The notes: generated by a model from the letters alone, not told the origin. 64,000 nt of DNA from Branchinecta lynchi (GCA_023053575.1 JAKZAP010000004.1:4383572-4447571), one strand, 5' to 3'. Positions 43,255 to 55,117 are shown, counted from the stretch's first letter. A program made the numbers and translations.

Positions 43255-44990
43255 AACGATGATATGAAATGATATTTATTACAAAAAGCCAACTGGCCAT
43301 TTAAAGCAAAAAAATCATTTACCAGCAAAAAAATCATGTACAAGAAAAAGAAAACAACGAACAAAAAAGTGAAAATCCTAGATATAGATAAATAACACTT
43401 ACATTAGATCCTCCCAATGTTTCGCTGCCACCTGGACGAACACCGCCGATTTCTCATTACTGCGAAACACTTATCTACAATCAGATCTACTAACCCTTCT
43501 TCCCCAAAAGCACTCCTCCCAAACATTCCCTCCCTTAATACCACCGACTCACCACATTCGCCCATAAAATGTAACAGATTCTCGTAAATTTCACCACACA
43601 TAGGGCAAAAGTACGGGCCATCACGCACCCTGTTTTTGGGATCCCAAAACGTAAGTGGAGGGATACCTATGACATCACAAAAGTTGTCCGTCTGTCCGTC
43701 CGTCTGTGCGCACTGTAACTCTCGAAGGGAATGAGATATTTTGATGAAACTTGATGTGAGGATTCTTTGGGTCAAGAGTAAGGTCAAGTTCGTAGACGGG
43801 CTCTGTAGCCTCACATTTAGGGGTGAGGGAGGGGGTTTAAATTAAGGGGCAAACTAAATATTATTAAACAGATACTGTGATAGTCGATTATGGGGTAGTC
43901 ATGCTGAACACGATCATTTTGTCATCGGACAAGTAGTTCGCCCAGAATCCGGCCAAAACCGGAAAGTTTGTTAAAAGTAAAAGTTTTATTTGAAGTTGAT
44001 TAGATGTTCGATTTAGATGTAAGAAAACATGCTGAACACGATGGTGAAAACCATTTTTGTGCCGGACAAGTAGTTGGCCCGGAATCCGGCCAAAACCGGA
44101 AAGTCTGTTAAAAGTTCTATTTGAAGTTGATTAGATGTTCGATTTAGGTGTAGGAGGACATGCTGAACACGACGGTTAAAACCATTTTCTCTCAGGACAA
44201 GTAGTTCGCCCGGAATCCGGCCAAAGCCGGAAAGTTTGTTAAAAGTAAAAGTTTTATTTGGAGTTGCTTAGATGTTCGATTTAGGGGTAAGAAGACATGC
44301 TGAACACTTGTGTGAAAACAATTTTCTACCCGGGCAAGTACTTTGCCTGGAGTCCGGCCAAAACCGGAAAAATTTAAAGTCTAGTTTTAGTTGATTACAT
44401 ATCCGATATAGAGGTAAGAAGAGATGCTGAGTCCGTGTATGAAAACCATATTTCACCCGGACATATACTTCGATCGGAATCCGACTGGAGCCGGAAAATT
44501 TATTATAAGTTATTTGAAGTTGATTAGATATTCAATATTGGGGAAAGAAGATACGCTGAGTTCGTTTTTGAGCTTTTTTTTTTGCCGGACAAGTAGTTCC
44601 GGAATTCGGCTGAAACCGCGAAATTGGCAGAAGTGGCAGGAAGTTTTCGTCAAAACAGATATGACTTATAGGGGTAAACACACATGCTGAATCCATATCT
44701 GAACTTTGTTTTCTCAGATGATTAGCTATTTGGCCTTAATCTGTTTCGGAATTTTAATAGTAAAAGCGTTCAAGGAGTCTGGCGAAGACAAGACCCAATT
44801 GTCTGGATCAAATATTGACTTTTTGGATCCCATCGAAACTTTTGGTCTTGTTCCCTCAGTATTTCCTTTTTTCCCCAAGTGGCAGTGCGTCCCCCCTTAA
44901 ACAAACTAGTGCTTTTGAACTTTTAGCATCTACACCCGCCCTAAAATATGGTGTGGTACAATTCAGAACAAAGGCCGCAAGTCTCTAAGT
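43255..44990 (-). pseudogene. Non-LTR retrotransposon remnant split by family B element
   Basis: Minus strand. YFRAGVDAKSSKALVCLRGD then ALPLGEKRKY (44990-44853) continues, across the inserted family B element B4, into DGPYFCPMCGEIYENLLHFM then GEC (43632 downward). This mirrors FFKAGLRPEELKWMVSLRAD...ALGERRKF...GPYFCPMCG of the intact copy at 13256-14374, so it is the same family with stops and indels. The 3' end is near 43255 (GGCCAGTTGGCTTTTTGTAATAAATA-like). It retains the C-x2-C-x7-H-x4-C knuckle. Confidence 0.8.
43633..44852 (+). mobile_element. Family B HINE-like element, full length (B4)
   Basis: From TTTTTGGGATCCCAAAACG to GGATCCCATCGAAACTTTTG plus GTCTTGTT. It has (GTCY)n at 43684-43708 and monomers marked by CATGCTGAAC at 44028, 44159 and 44296 (131 and 137 bp apart). 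It is inserted in a decayed non-LTR element, whose two halves read through when B4 is removed. Confidence 0.93.
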
Positions 44991-46151
44991 TGATCTGAAA
45001 CATTGTGTGTCGCTCTGGAAAGCATTGACTGAATCACAAACTACAAATTTCGATTTGGTTGTTTATGCAAATATCGTTGACCAATGTATTTCAAGAAACG
45101 CTAGCCACAATGCTTGATGCCTGTATTTGTGTGGTTGTGCAGCTCAGAAGTAATAGTTGTTTCAGTAAGGGATTTGTCATCGTAAACGTGACAAATATTA
45201 AAATACACGATCAGATTGAAACCGATATCCTTCTGCAGCTAAATTTAAGGGTTTTGAGTGCTGTGAAGGAAATGGTATTTTGAAGCCGCTAAAGCAACAA
45301 GAGCTACGAGCTCATATGGAACTTGTTACGAGTAGGTGGCACAAAAAGTAGACGAGAACATCACAAAATACATCCGCGTCAAAAAATACGATTCGGACCT
45401 AGAAATACGACATGTATAGTTTCACTCAAGTCGTGAGTATTTCCGGCACCGCCTCGGATCATCTGGGGAAAATGGATGTTCCAGCTTCCCAAGTTTCAGC
45501 CCAACTAATCCACTTGTTCGATCCCGATACGTGCCACAAGATTTCCAGTATCTACCTCCAGCTCCCCCTACCGCTGTCAAATATGGTTCGGACTCGCTAA
45601 CGGATCATCTAAAGCATCTTACTTTACCACCTAACGAGTGTCCATTTTTGGAAAATTTCGATACCCCCCCCCCCCCAGCGTTTTCGGATCCAGTTTGGAC
45701 CCTAGAATCTGCCATCTAGAGCACCCGGGTTTTATTTAATTCGCTGCACTCGTTTGACCCAAATGCGAGCTACAAAATTTCCTGTACTCCTCCTCCAGCT
45801 CCCCCTGCTGTGACTGAATACGACTCGAAAACAAACGTCGCATCTTTTACACCTCCCCTTCTCGTCCATTAAGTTTGACTGGAATTGGCGGAGCATAGCC
45901 TATCCGCAAATTTCCGGTTCCCGCTCCCCGCTCCTACCGCAGCCGGATCCCTTCCGGACGCCAAATAACAAATCTAGGCCGCATAAACTCGGTACCACCC
46001 CATTCGGTCGATCCATTTGGTTTTCCTGCATGCAGACAGTTGACATGCAGACCACATGTTTTGCATGTCTAGGTAATCAGTTACTCTTGTCACCAATAAA
46101 GATTCACTCGAATCGGAGCACCCGTTTGCAATTACGGAAGTCGACCGACCG

Positions 46152-47818
46152 TTTTTATGGCACTTGAGCATACTCAAGTGCCATATAGCGATCGTTATTT
46201 CTGTCGGTCTGTCTGTCTGTCATTCTGTCGGTCTGTCCAGGTTTTGCTAGTTTGGGAACTTCCACACAAGCTAGAACGATGAAACGTCGCAGGCATATCA
46301 GGGACCCGACCAGATGAACTCTGAAATAATCACTTCCCCAATCCCCAGGATCCGGAAGTCCTGAAACTATAAAGCAAAAGGAGAGCAAAATGTAGCAAAA
46401 AGAGCGCTGCCCAAATACGGGATCCAACCACGGACCTCTGCTTCGCCAGTCAGGTTTTCTACCACTGGGCCACGACTCGATGTACTAAGAAGCGAATGCG
46501 GGAGTTGATACGGTTGGTTAAACTAAACAAATCTCGTGAAACACAAAGAAACTTGGCAGGATTATCAGGGAACCGACCAGATTAACTTGGAAATAATCAC
46601 TTTCCAGATCTGATCATAGTAGGGGTAGTGGAGGGATGGGAAATCCGGAAACTATTTACATGCATAACTGTGGAAAGGGTAATTGGACATGCGCGAAACT
46701 TGGCATGTGTCAAGGACAAGTGTTTCGGATATTCAGTTTCAAATCCGGACCAGATCCGATACCTGTGGGGGGGGGAGGCTGGAAGGGGGCACCGGAAATT
46801 TCCTGAAACGCTTCCACATAAGCTAGGACAACAAAACTTGGAAGGCATATGAGGGAACCGACCTGGTTAACTTGGAAATAATCGCTTTCCCCATCCAGCC
46901 ATCGGGGGGGGGGGGGGTGTAGGGATGGAGAATCCGGAAACTAGAATCGTACGTAACTTTGGAGCGGGTGACCGGACTTGGATGAAACTTGACAAGTGTG
47001 AAGAAAGTGGCTCAGATTTTCAATTTCAAATCTGACCCGAATCCGATAACTGGGGTCGGGGTATAGGGGGGAACGGAAATCTTTTGAAACGCTTAGGGTC
47101 GAGGGATCGGGATGGAACTTGAAGGGAACAGCGAGCATTAACCCTAGATGCTTTATTGACAAACTAGGACCGGATCGTGTCGCAGTGGAGGGTGTTGGAG
47201 GGGGTTTCTTGGATTTCCGTGGTGATCATCAGTTAGGGTACTTGCAGATGCCCAGCATCTAGTGACACCCATAACTTTAGAACGGGTGATGGGACGTGAA
47301 TGAAACTTGAGAAGTGTCAGGAACAAGTGCCTCAGATGACAATTTCGAGTTCGGAACGAATCCAGTAACTGGGGGGGGGGGGGAGCTGGAGGGGGGTGCA
47401 AGAAATCTCGTGAAACGCTTAGAGTCGAGAGATTAGTATGGGACTTGGAGGAAAGAACAAGCATAAACCTCGGCATAAGCCGTAGAGACAATACTGACAA
47501 AACAGGACGGGATCTTGTCACAGTTGGGGGAGTTTGAGAGGGTTTTCCACAATTCTGGTCATCACGAGCTGGGGTACTTCCAAATGTGCTATGACCATGA
47601 AACTTGGCAGGCATGTTAGGGACTGTTAGATTTGCTTAAAAATAGTCCCTCCCCCGGTCCGATCATCGTTGTGGGAGAAAGAGTTATCAGTGACTGGAGT
47701 AACTATTTCAGATTTAGTAGATTTCGGGAGAGAGATGCGGCCTTGACAACTGCAAACCGTATATGACAAAACATGCTAACTGTTCTTACAAGTGCCGTAT
47801 GAGCTTTTAGCTCTTGTT
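46152..47818 (+). mobile_element. Family A element nested inside A11 (A12)
   Basis: Complete ends: TTTTTATGGCACTTGAGCAT hairpin and GTGCCGTATGAGCTTTTAGC plus TCTTGTT. It has a (GTCY)n block (GTCGGTCTGTCTGTCTG) and the tRNA-like module at 46402-46480. Confidence 0.9.
46402..46480 (-). repeat. tRNA-like module inside family A element A12
   Basis: Minus strand: GTGGCCCAGTGGTAGAAAAC (A-box-like), GACTGGCGAAGCAGAGG and B-box-like GGTTGGATCCCG, then TTTGGGCAGCGCTC. Same position and strand relative to the element as in A2, A7 and A10, with the flanking CCAGGATCCGGAAGTCC word. Confidence 0.65.
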
Positions 47819-48636
47819 GTTCCCTCACTCCCCAAAAAGGTGGACGGATCCAGAAACGGAAGTTTTCCTAGGGCATTGTGTCGGGTTCTAAAGTCAATTT
47901 TGTCGGATCGCTAATGCCTGCAAAGTTTTATCGTCCTTAGCACATCTGGATCTATCCTAACTCGCGATCACCGGAACTCCGATGTCCCCTCACCCCCCTC
48001 CTCCCCACAAGTATCGGGTCTGATCTGAACTTGACATGGAACATCTGAGACAATAGTTCTTTTCACTTCCCAAGCTTTATTCAAATCCAATCGCCCGTTC
48101 AAAAGTTATGCATGCCACTAGATTACGGATTCCCCATTCCTCCACTCCACGTACGATGGGCGGATTCGGGAACGAAAATTTTCAAGTCCATATATTCGAA
48201 TCTCTTACAAGCCTGCCAAGTTTCACCGTCCTAGCTCATCAGTAAGTGCCGAACTCGCGGGATTACCAGAAATCCGGACCTCCCCTCCAAAGTAACCGAA
48301 TCCGGTCCAGTTATGTCAGTGACATACTAGGACTCGTGCTTGTGGTTCCCACCAAGTTTCATCCCGATCCGTCTACTCTAAGTGTGTCCCACTATTTTCA
48401 GTTCCCCCCCTGCAACTCCCCGCCAAAGTCACTGGATTCGATACGGATTTGAAGTGGAACGTTTGAGACACGAGGTCTTTCTAGATATCAAGTTTCATTA
48501 AGATTTGATCACTCGTTCGAAAGTTAAAAATACCTCAATTTTCCGGATATATTATCCGGATATATTATCATAATAATATTATTATAAACACCCAGACAAA
48601 CAGGCTCCCGAGTTCAGTTAATCAGAGACTTGAGAC

Positions 48637-49081
48637 CAGAGATGGGCGAATCCAAGTCCGGACTCGAATTCGTCCTTTTGGCCGGATTGGTATTCGGATT
48701 CGAGTATTCTGCTAGTCAGGCTGGATTCGGATTCGGACGCGGATTCAAAACCCTCAATCTTACGAATCCACTCAAATTTCTAGTCTACATCCTTCCAGTT
48801 TCCGTTTCACAATTTTTACACAGTGGCAAGCCAACTTATTGAACTCCGCCACCAGCCATCCTCAGTAATTTATCACGTTATCTGATTACTATGGATATCA
48901 GTGTTTTTTGTCACCTCTCATTTCTTAAACTGTAACCTATGTATATGATTTGATTTTTGTTAAGGTCGGTTTCGAATCTGGATTCGAATCCTCAGCATGA
49001 AATGGTGGACTTGGAATCGGATTCGTACCTAGCCCTGGATTCGGATTCGAATCCTTTCATTGTCGGATTCACCCATCTCTG
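48637..49081. mobile_element. hAT-like MITE 44 bp before PDZD8 exon 10
   Basis: 445 bp. Ends CAGAGATGGGCGAATCC and GGATTCACCCATCTCTG, with many GGATTCGGATTCG words inside. Flanked by CTTGAGAC (48629-48636) and CTTAAGAC (49082-49089), an 8-bp duplication with one change. Its right edge borders the branch-point and polypyrimidine region of exon 10. Confidence 0.92.
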
Positions 49082-49125
49082 CTTAAGACCAGCTTTTCCT
49101 CGAACTCAGTCACTGTTCATTTCAG

Positions 49126-49405
49126 AACGGACCACCCCCTGTCGAGCCACCAAGGGTTTGATCCTCGACTTTGCTATGGTGACGTTTTATTCTCCTTCTT
49201 CTACTCTGCAACCGAAGAGCAGCCAATCTCTGATGTAACTATTGTGACTGATGACGGGAAGTCCGTAACAGCGACCGAGTATGCTCACCAACTCGTGGAA
49301 GGTTCGAAGCACATCCTCGAGTCTACCCGACTCAGGTCGAAAGATCATACCTTTATCATGACGTTACTACATGGGTCGATCTTTTGTGACTACTGTGCCA
49401 GTAGG
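49126..49405 (+). CDS. PDZD8: PDZD8 exon 10: linker and first half of C1 zinc finger
   Basis: One base completes an Ala codon; residues 564-657. GFDPRLCYGDVLFSFFY matches the family's GFNDKFCYGDITIHFKY. The end carries the first C1 ligands: His638, then Cys651 and Cys654 (H-x12-C-x2-C), matching HSFQDTQFQNPTWCDYC. The acceptor is TTCATTTCAG and the donor AGG followed by GTAAGT; phase 2 in, phase 0 out. The frame used here differs from that of two overlapping short open frames; only this one fits exons 9 and 11. A hAT-like MITE ends 44 bp upstream of the exon. Confidence 0.93.
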
Positions 49406-49550
49406 GTAAGTACGGTAGCTGGTTCTCGGCCTGTTGGGATTCTACATATTCCAGCTCAAACCTACCATGCGGGTTAAATCCGATTTGCCCCTCACTGACC
49501 ATAACAGTCCTTACAGCTCAGCTTTAACTCTGCTAGAGTATTTACTTACC

Positions 49551-49835
49551 GAGCGTGTTCCACTCTTCTACCCTCCTAACTGTTAGCTACTATTTTTGCT
49601 CTAACCTCATGAAAAGTCTACGCTGATCGTTCCAACCTTTTTGAAATAGTAACTAATAGCAACTATTTGCTTACTACGCTACAGTACTTTACTTACTACA
49701 CTACCCTTGATTGGTCCGATCAGCCCACTTCAAAATATGTGTGCCGAAAATATGAAAATTCGTTCCCGCCTTGAAGCCAAGAAAATCCGTGTCGTCATGC
49801 GTAGTGGCTACGGTGAGTAGGGTGGAACACACTCT
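49551..49835. mobile_element. TIR MITE with GAGCGTGTTCCA ends, copy 2
   Basis: Starts GAGCGTGTTCCACTC and ends GTGGAACACACTC. Internal words (AATAGTAACTAATAGCAAC, CGTCATGCGTAGTGGCTACGG) match the copy at 21071-21375 in inverse order, so it is inserted in the opposite orientation. Confidence 0.78.
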
Positions 49836-50309
49836 CTGTCAGCACAAAGGAAGGCGCGAACCTCCTCGACGATGAGAGTTTTGTATTACCCTCAGGTGGG
49901 ATTTCCCGTAAAAGTCAGCCTATACCATGGCTTATGCAGCAACCAGGGGACGTATATAGGAAGAAATACGAACAAAACTTTCCTGATTTTTCAGTATTAT
50001 TTTGAAAAAGCCACATAAACTGCTGGAAACGTTAATTCTGTACCCCAAATAGAACGGCTTCTTTTCTTTTGGACGATCATGTTCCCGCCAATGTTTGGAT
50101 CTAATTTTGTAGTCGACATTGTCTTCTTGGGGATGAGGGATCACAGGACTTGACAAGATGGGCCCACGGGAGGGGGGGGGGGGTGGAGGGTAATGTGCTT
50201 TGGCCTAGGGCGTAGAAACGCGCAAATCGTTGTGTTAAAAATTTAAAAGCTTCTCTTTTCTGTTCATTAACTTAAGGGATTACCATACAAGCTCCGTGTG
50301 GCAAATGCT

Positions 50310-50820
50310 ATAATAATCTGTATTTAAAGCCAGAGGCCATATACATGAACAGGTTATACACTAATTAACCAACTAAATTAAACAAAATATAACAAAAATT
50401 CAACTTCTATTCTCTCGAAATTTCACTCCTTCATCGATAAATCTACACACTTTACATATTATCTGCGCCGATGTACACTCCAAGATGTCTGGAAGCCGCA
50501 AATTCCCCCCAATCAGAGACACCCTTAAATCAGAAAGCTATGACACTTCAGCAAAAAGTGCTCCAAATCATCATTCCCTTCATTACATATAGGGCAGGGT
50601 GTCGCCAAACTCGGTTCTCCATTTTTCCTTTTTAAAAATTTAAGTTTCCTATGTACTGGTAGGCAATTCGCTCTCAGCTGAATCCAGTATCTGAGGTACT
50701 TATTAGGCAAATTTAGTTTAAAATAATACTCCGCTCCAAAAATAGATTTTGCGGATTTATATAACACTAGCGATTCTGACCTTTCAACCGCGCATAACGA
50801 GGTGAGAACTTAAGGATCTA
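50310..50820 (-). pseudogene. Non-LTR retrotransposon C-terminal fragment
   Basis: Minus strand: KSIFGAEYYFKLNLPNKYLR, then WIQLRANCLPVHRKLKFL, then CPICNEGNDDLEHFLLKC. The order (hydrophobic block, LRA..LP motif, C-x2-C-x7-H-x4-C knuckle) is that of the 13256-14374 protein, but the sequence is a different family. Stops follow after the knuckle. The 3' UTR runs to about 50310. Confidence 0.75.
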
Positions 50821-51337
50821 CTATACAATTTCTTTGCGATTAATGCTGACAATGAGGCGAGGGGGTAGAAACAAATACTATTTCGCGTGGAATACTGAAC
50901 TAGTACAAAGTTTATTTCAGTCGGTGCCACAGCATCCTTTCTACAACTCAGGACTCATTATGACTTGCTCACAGCTAGACACAGGGCCTTAAAGTAGCGT
51001 GGCAGTGGCTGCTGCGGGTCTGCTACTTCAGGAATTGTTTGGGGGGGGGGGGGATCTTCCATGTTAAGCATGTAGGCCATCCGTTTTACCGCTAATGAGT
51101 ATTCCACTGCAGCGACTTTCAACCAAGTTTTTTCTGCTATACTGTCAAAAGTTTCATAACGGATAACACGATAGTCCGCAATTTCCGCAAAATTGACTGT
51201 CCGTAGGATTGTGCGTATTAATTTCGTGGCCCACGCGAAGCGCTGTGTCGAGGTGTCTACGTCCTCAACCGCACGAAAATCAGCCACACAGAAAGCGTCG
51301 GTGGTGGTGCCCGGTGCCCCTGAATTTGATTGCAGTA

Positions 51338-54300
51338 TTTTTGGGATCCCAAAACGTAAGTGGAGGGATACCTATGACATCGCAAAAGTTGTCCGTCTGT
51401 CCGTCCGTCCGTCAGCACGATAACTCTCGAAGAGAATATTTTGATGAAACTTGGTGTGCGGACTCTTCGAGTCAAGGGAAAGATCAAGTTCGTAGATGGT
51501 CACGATAGCGGCATATTCAGGGGAGGGGGAAGGGGTTTCAAATTAAGGGGTAAAAAAAAAAAAATCTTTTTTAAAAGCTAATGAGAAAGTCGATTACGAG
51601 GTAAGACGACATGCTGAACACGAATATGAAAACCATTTTCTCGCCGGACAAGTAGTTCAGCCGGAATCCGGCTAAAGAATGAAAGTTTGTTAAAAGTAAA
51701 AGTTTGGGGTAAAGAGACATGCTGAATCCGAGTATGAAAATTATTCTGTCGCCGGACAAGTAGATCGCCCGGAATCCGGCCTTAGCCGGAAAATCTGTTA
51801 AAAGTATAAGTTTATATGAATTTCATTAGGTGTTCGATTTACGGCTAAGAAGACATGCTGAATTCGTGTATGAAGATCATTTTATACCTGGACACATAGT
51901 TCGCCGCGAATCCTGCTGAAATTGGAAAATTTGTTAAAAGTTGAAGTTTTACCTGAAGTTGATTAGAGGGTCGACAAGGGGTATGGAGATATGCTGAATC
52001 TGTTTTTATGGCACTTGAGCTTACTCAAGTGCCATATAGCGATTGTTATTTCTGTCCGTCAGTCGGTCTGTCGGTCTGTCGGTCTGTCGGTCTGTCGGTC
52101 CCGGTTTTGCTAGTTCGGGCACTTCCAGATAAGCTAGGACGATGAAACTTGGCAAGCATATCAGGAACTGGACCAGATTAAATTAGAAATTGTCGCTTCC
52201 TCGATCCGACCATCTGGAGGGGAGTGGAGGGAGGGGGAATCCGGAAAAAATAGGAAAAATGAGATATTTTTAGCTTACGAACGGGTGATCGGATCTTAAT
52301 GAAACTTAATATATGGAAGGACTTCGTGTCTCAGACCCTCCATTTTAAATCCAGACCGAATCCGGTGACACTGGGGGGAGTTAAAGGGGGAAACCGGAAA
52401 TCTTGGAAAACACTTAGAGTGGAGGGATCCGAATGAAACTTGGTGGAAAGTACAAGCAAAAGTCCTAGATACGTGACTGATATAACCGGAACGGATCCGC
52501 TCACTTTGGGGAGTTGGGGGGGGGGGAGAAGTCCGAATTTGTAGTGATCCCGCGAGTTCCGTGCTTCCTGATGTGCTGGGACGATGGAAATTGACAGGCA
52601 TGTCTGGGACCCGACCAGCTTAAATAGGAAATCATCAATTCCCCGATTCGACCATCTGGGGGGGGGGAGGTGGAGGGAGGGTGAAACCAAAATTTGAGGT
52701 ATTTTTAGCTTGCGAACGGGTGATCGGATCTTGATGAAAATTGATATTTAGGATGACCTCGTGTCTCAGACACCTCACTTTATATCCGGGCCGGATCCGA
52801 TGACACTGGGGGGAGTTGGAGGAGGGAACCGGAAATTTTGAGAAACGCTTAAAGTGGAGGGATCGGGATGAAACTTGGTGGGAAAAACAACCACAGGTCC
52901 TAGAAACGTCATTGACATAACCGGACCGGATCAGGGCACTGTGGGGGAGTTGGGGTGGGGAACCGGAAATTTTGAGAAACGCTTAAAGTGGAGGGATCGG
53001 GATGAAACTTGGTGGGAAAAACAAGCACAGGTCCTAGACACGTCATTGACATAACCGGACCGGATCCGATGACACTGGGAGGAGTTGGAGGAGGGAACCG
53101 GAAATTTTGAGAAACGCTTAAAGTGGAGGGATCGGGATGAAACTTGGTGGGAAAAACAAGCACAGGTCCTCGACACGTCATTGACATAACCGGACCGGAT
53201 CAGGGCACTGTGGGGGAGTTGGGGTGGGGGTCCGGATTTCTAGCGATCCCGCGAGTTCGGCATACTTCCTGATGTCCTAGGGCGATGAAACTTGGCAGGT
53301 ATGTCAGGGATCCGAACAGATTGACTTGAGAACAGCCGTTTCCCCGACCCGACCATCGTGGGGGGAGTGGGTGGATGGGGAGTCCGGAATCTAGTGGCGT
53401 GCATAACTTTTGAACGGGTGATCGGATTTGAATGAAACTTGTCTGGTGAGCTATCGCCTCGGACGTTCAGTGTCACGTCCGAGTCGGGTCCGATACCTGT
53501 GGGGATGGGGGGGGGGTGGAAAACTCAAGAAACTCTAAAAGTAGAGGGATTGGGACGAAACTTAATGGATGGAACAAGCATTAGGCCTAGATGAAATTGA
53601 CGGAGCCAGATGGTTTCGGGGCTCTGTGGGGGGAGTTGGAGGGGGTTTCCTGGAATTCCGGTAGTCGTGAGTTAGAATAGTTCCAGATGTAAAACGACAA
53701 CGAAACTTTGCAGGCATATTAGCGACCCGAATTATCTTGACTTAAAAACCTGACACAACATACCCCCGGAAACTTCCGTTCCTAGATCCGAGCATTTTTG
53801 GGGGAGCAAGAGAAGAGAAATATGGACTTCTATAAATTGCGAACGAGTGGTCTGATTCGAGTGAAACTTCATGGGTGATACGAATCGATGGCCTCGACAT
53901 GTAAAACATGCGTTCGAACCAGATGCGACCACGATTAGGGGAATTGGGGGTGGGGGGACTTTTGACATGCACAAAAACCAAACGGATGGACCGAATGAGA
54001 TGCAATTCGACAGTGCCGAGTTTATGCGGCCTAGCTTTGTTATTTGGCGTCTGGGCCGGATTCGGCCAAGGTAGGGGGGGGGGGGGGGGGGTACTGGAAA
54101 CTTGCAGATAGGCTATGCTCCAATTTCAGTCAAACTTGATGAGGGAATTAAGAGATTGGGCCCGAACCGGCTCCGACAACGTTGGTGGGAAGGGGGGGGG
54201 GGGGGTACCGGAACTTTTCAAAAATGCTCAGATTCGAGTGAAACTTGGTAGATGGTATAAACGAAGATGCTTTAGGAGGTCGATTTTTTTTTATTCCGAA

Positions 54301-54819
54301 CCAGATTCGGCCACGGTAGGTGGAAATAGAGTGAGTACCGGAAATCGTGTAGCACGTCTAGGGATCAAACAAATGGATTTATTGGGATGAAAGTTTGAAC
54401 AGTCATGTGCATTTGCAATCGAGACGATGCCGGAACTGCTCAGAAATGAGTGAAACTAAATATCCTATTTCTATTTCCGAACCGCCTTTTTGGATGGTGG
54501 GTGTATTTTGTGACGTTTTCATCTACTTTCTTGTACAGCCTACTCGTACAAGTGCCATATGAGCTCGTAGCTCTTGTTGAACTTCAGTTTTTTGCAAGAC
54601 AGGTAGTTCACCCAGAATCCGGCTGAAACCGGGAATTTGGCAGAAGTAAGGCAGGAATTTCGTCAAAGTAGACATGATGCAGGCTATAGGGGTAAACTCA
54701 CATGCTGAATCCATATTTGAACTTCGTCTTCTGAGATGATTACCACTGGACCTCTACACGACCCGATTGTCTGTAAATATTAAATTTGTGGGATCCCATC
54801 GAAACCTTTGGCCTTGTTC
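51338..54819 (+). mobile_element. Family B element split by a family A element (B5)
   Basis: Its 5' part, 51338-52002 (TTTTTGGGATCCCAAAACG, (GTCY)n, monomers), stops at GCTGAATCTG; its 3' part, 54579-54819 (GAACTTCAGTTTTTTGCAAG, ending GGGATCCCATCGAAACC and TTGTT), resumes mid-monomer. Between them is the complete family A element A13. Confidence 0.9.
52003..54578 (+). mobile_element. Family A HINE-like element nested in B5 (A13)
   Basis: Complete ends: TTTTTATGGCACTTGAGC hairpin (13-bp stem, loop CTTA) and CAAGTGCCATATGAGCTCG plus TAGCTCTTGTT. It has an expanded (GTCY)n at 52053-52101 and a small array at 52850-53210 in which ACTTGGTGGGAAAAACAAGC recurs about every 120-130 bp. No coding sequence. 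Confidence 0.93.
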
Positions 54820-55117
54820 GGTTTCAGGAGCTCTTAAAGCTCCAGGGTTCTCTGAACTATCTCGCTAGGTGTGGACTTGAACTGGCATCCATTGTCTCAT
54901 AAGTTTGTCAAACAAACTGAATGTTTGCCCTGAATTTGGATGTAGGACAACAGAAACTAACGAAGGCAAGATCATCGACTTCTCTATTAGATGGCAAAAG
55001 GTATGTAGATTTCCCGCGGAGAAATTCATGCTGCAGAAGCTTTAACTCACAAGCAGAACTTTGAAAATGTATCTTATGAAAGATAGAAAAAAAATGGTAA
55101 TGCCTTACGTAGTCCAG

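Larger units (their letters stand above)
45297..48545 (-). mobile_element. Family A element, minus strand, split by another copy (A11)
   Basis: The 3' end AACAAGAGCTACGAGCTCATATG lies at 45297. The C-rich monomers run to 46151 and resume at 47819 (GTTCCCTCACTCCCCAAAAA) to about 48545, where the element is truncated in an AT-rich tract. The interruption is element A12. Confidence 0.85.

Noticed and set aside
54946..55000. Constitutive PDZD8 exon between exons 10 and 11
   Set aside because: The C1 finger reads correctly with the family spacing when exon 10 joins exon 11 directly; 55 nt would shift the frame. Kept only as a possible regulatory exon.
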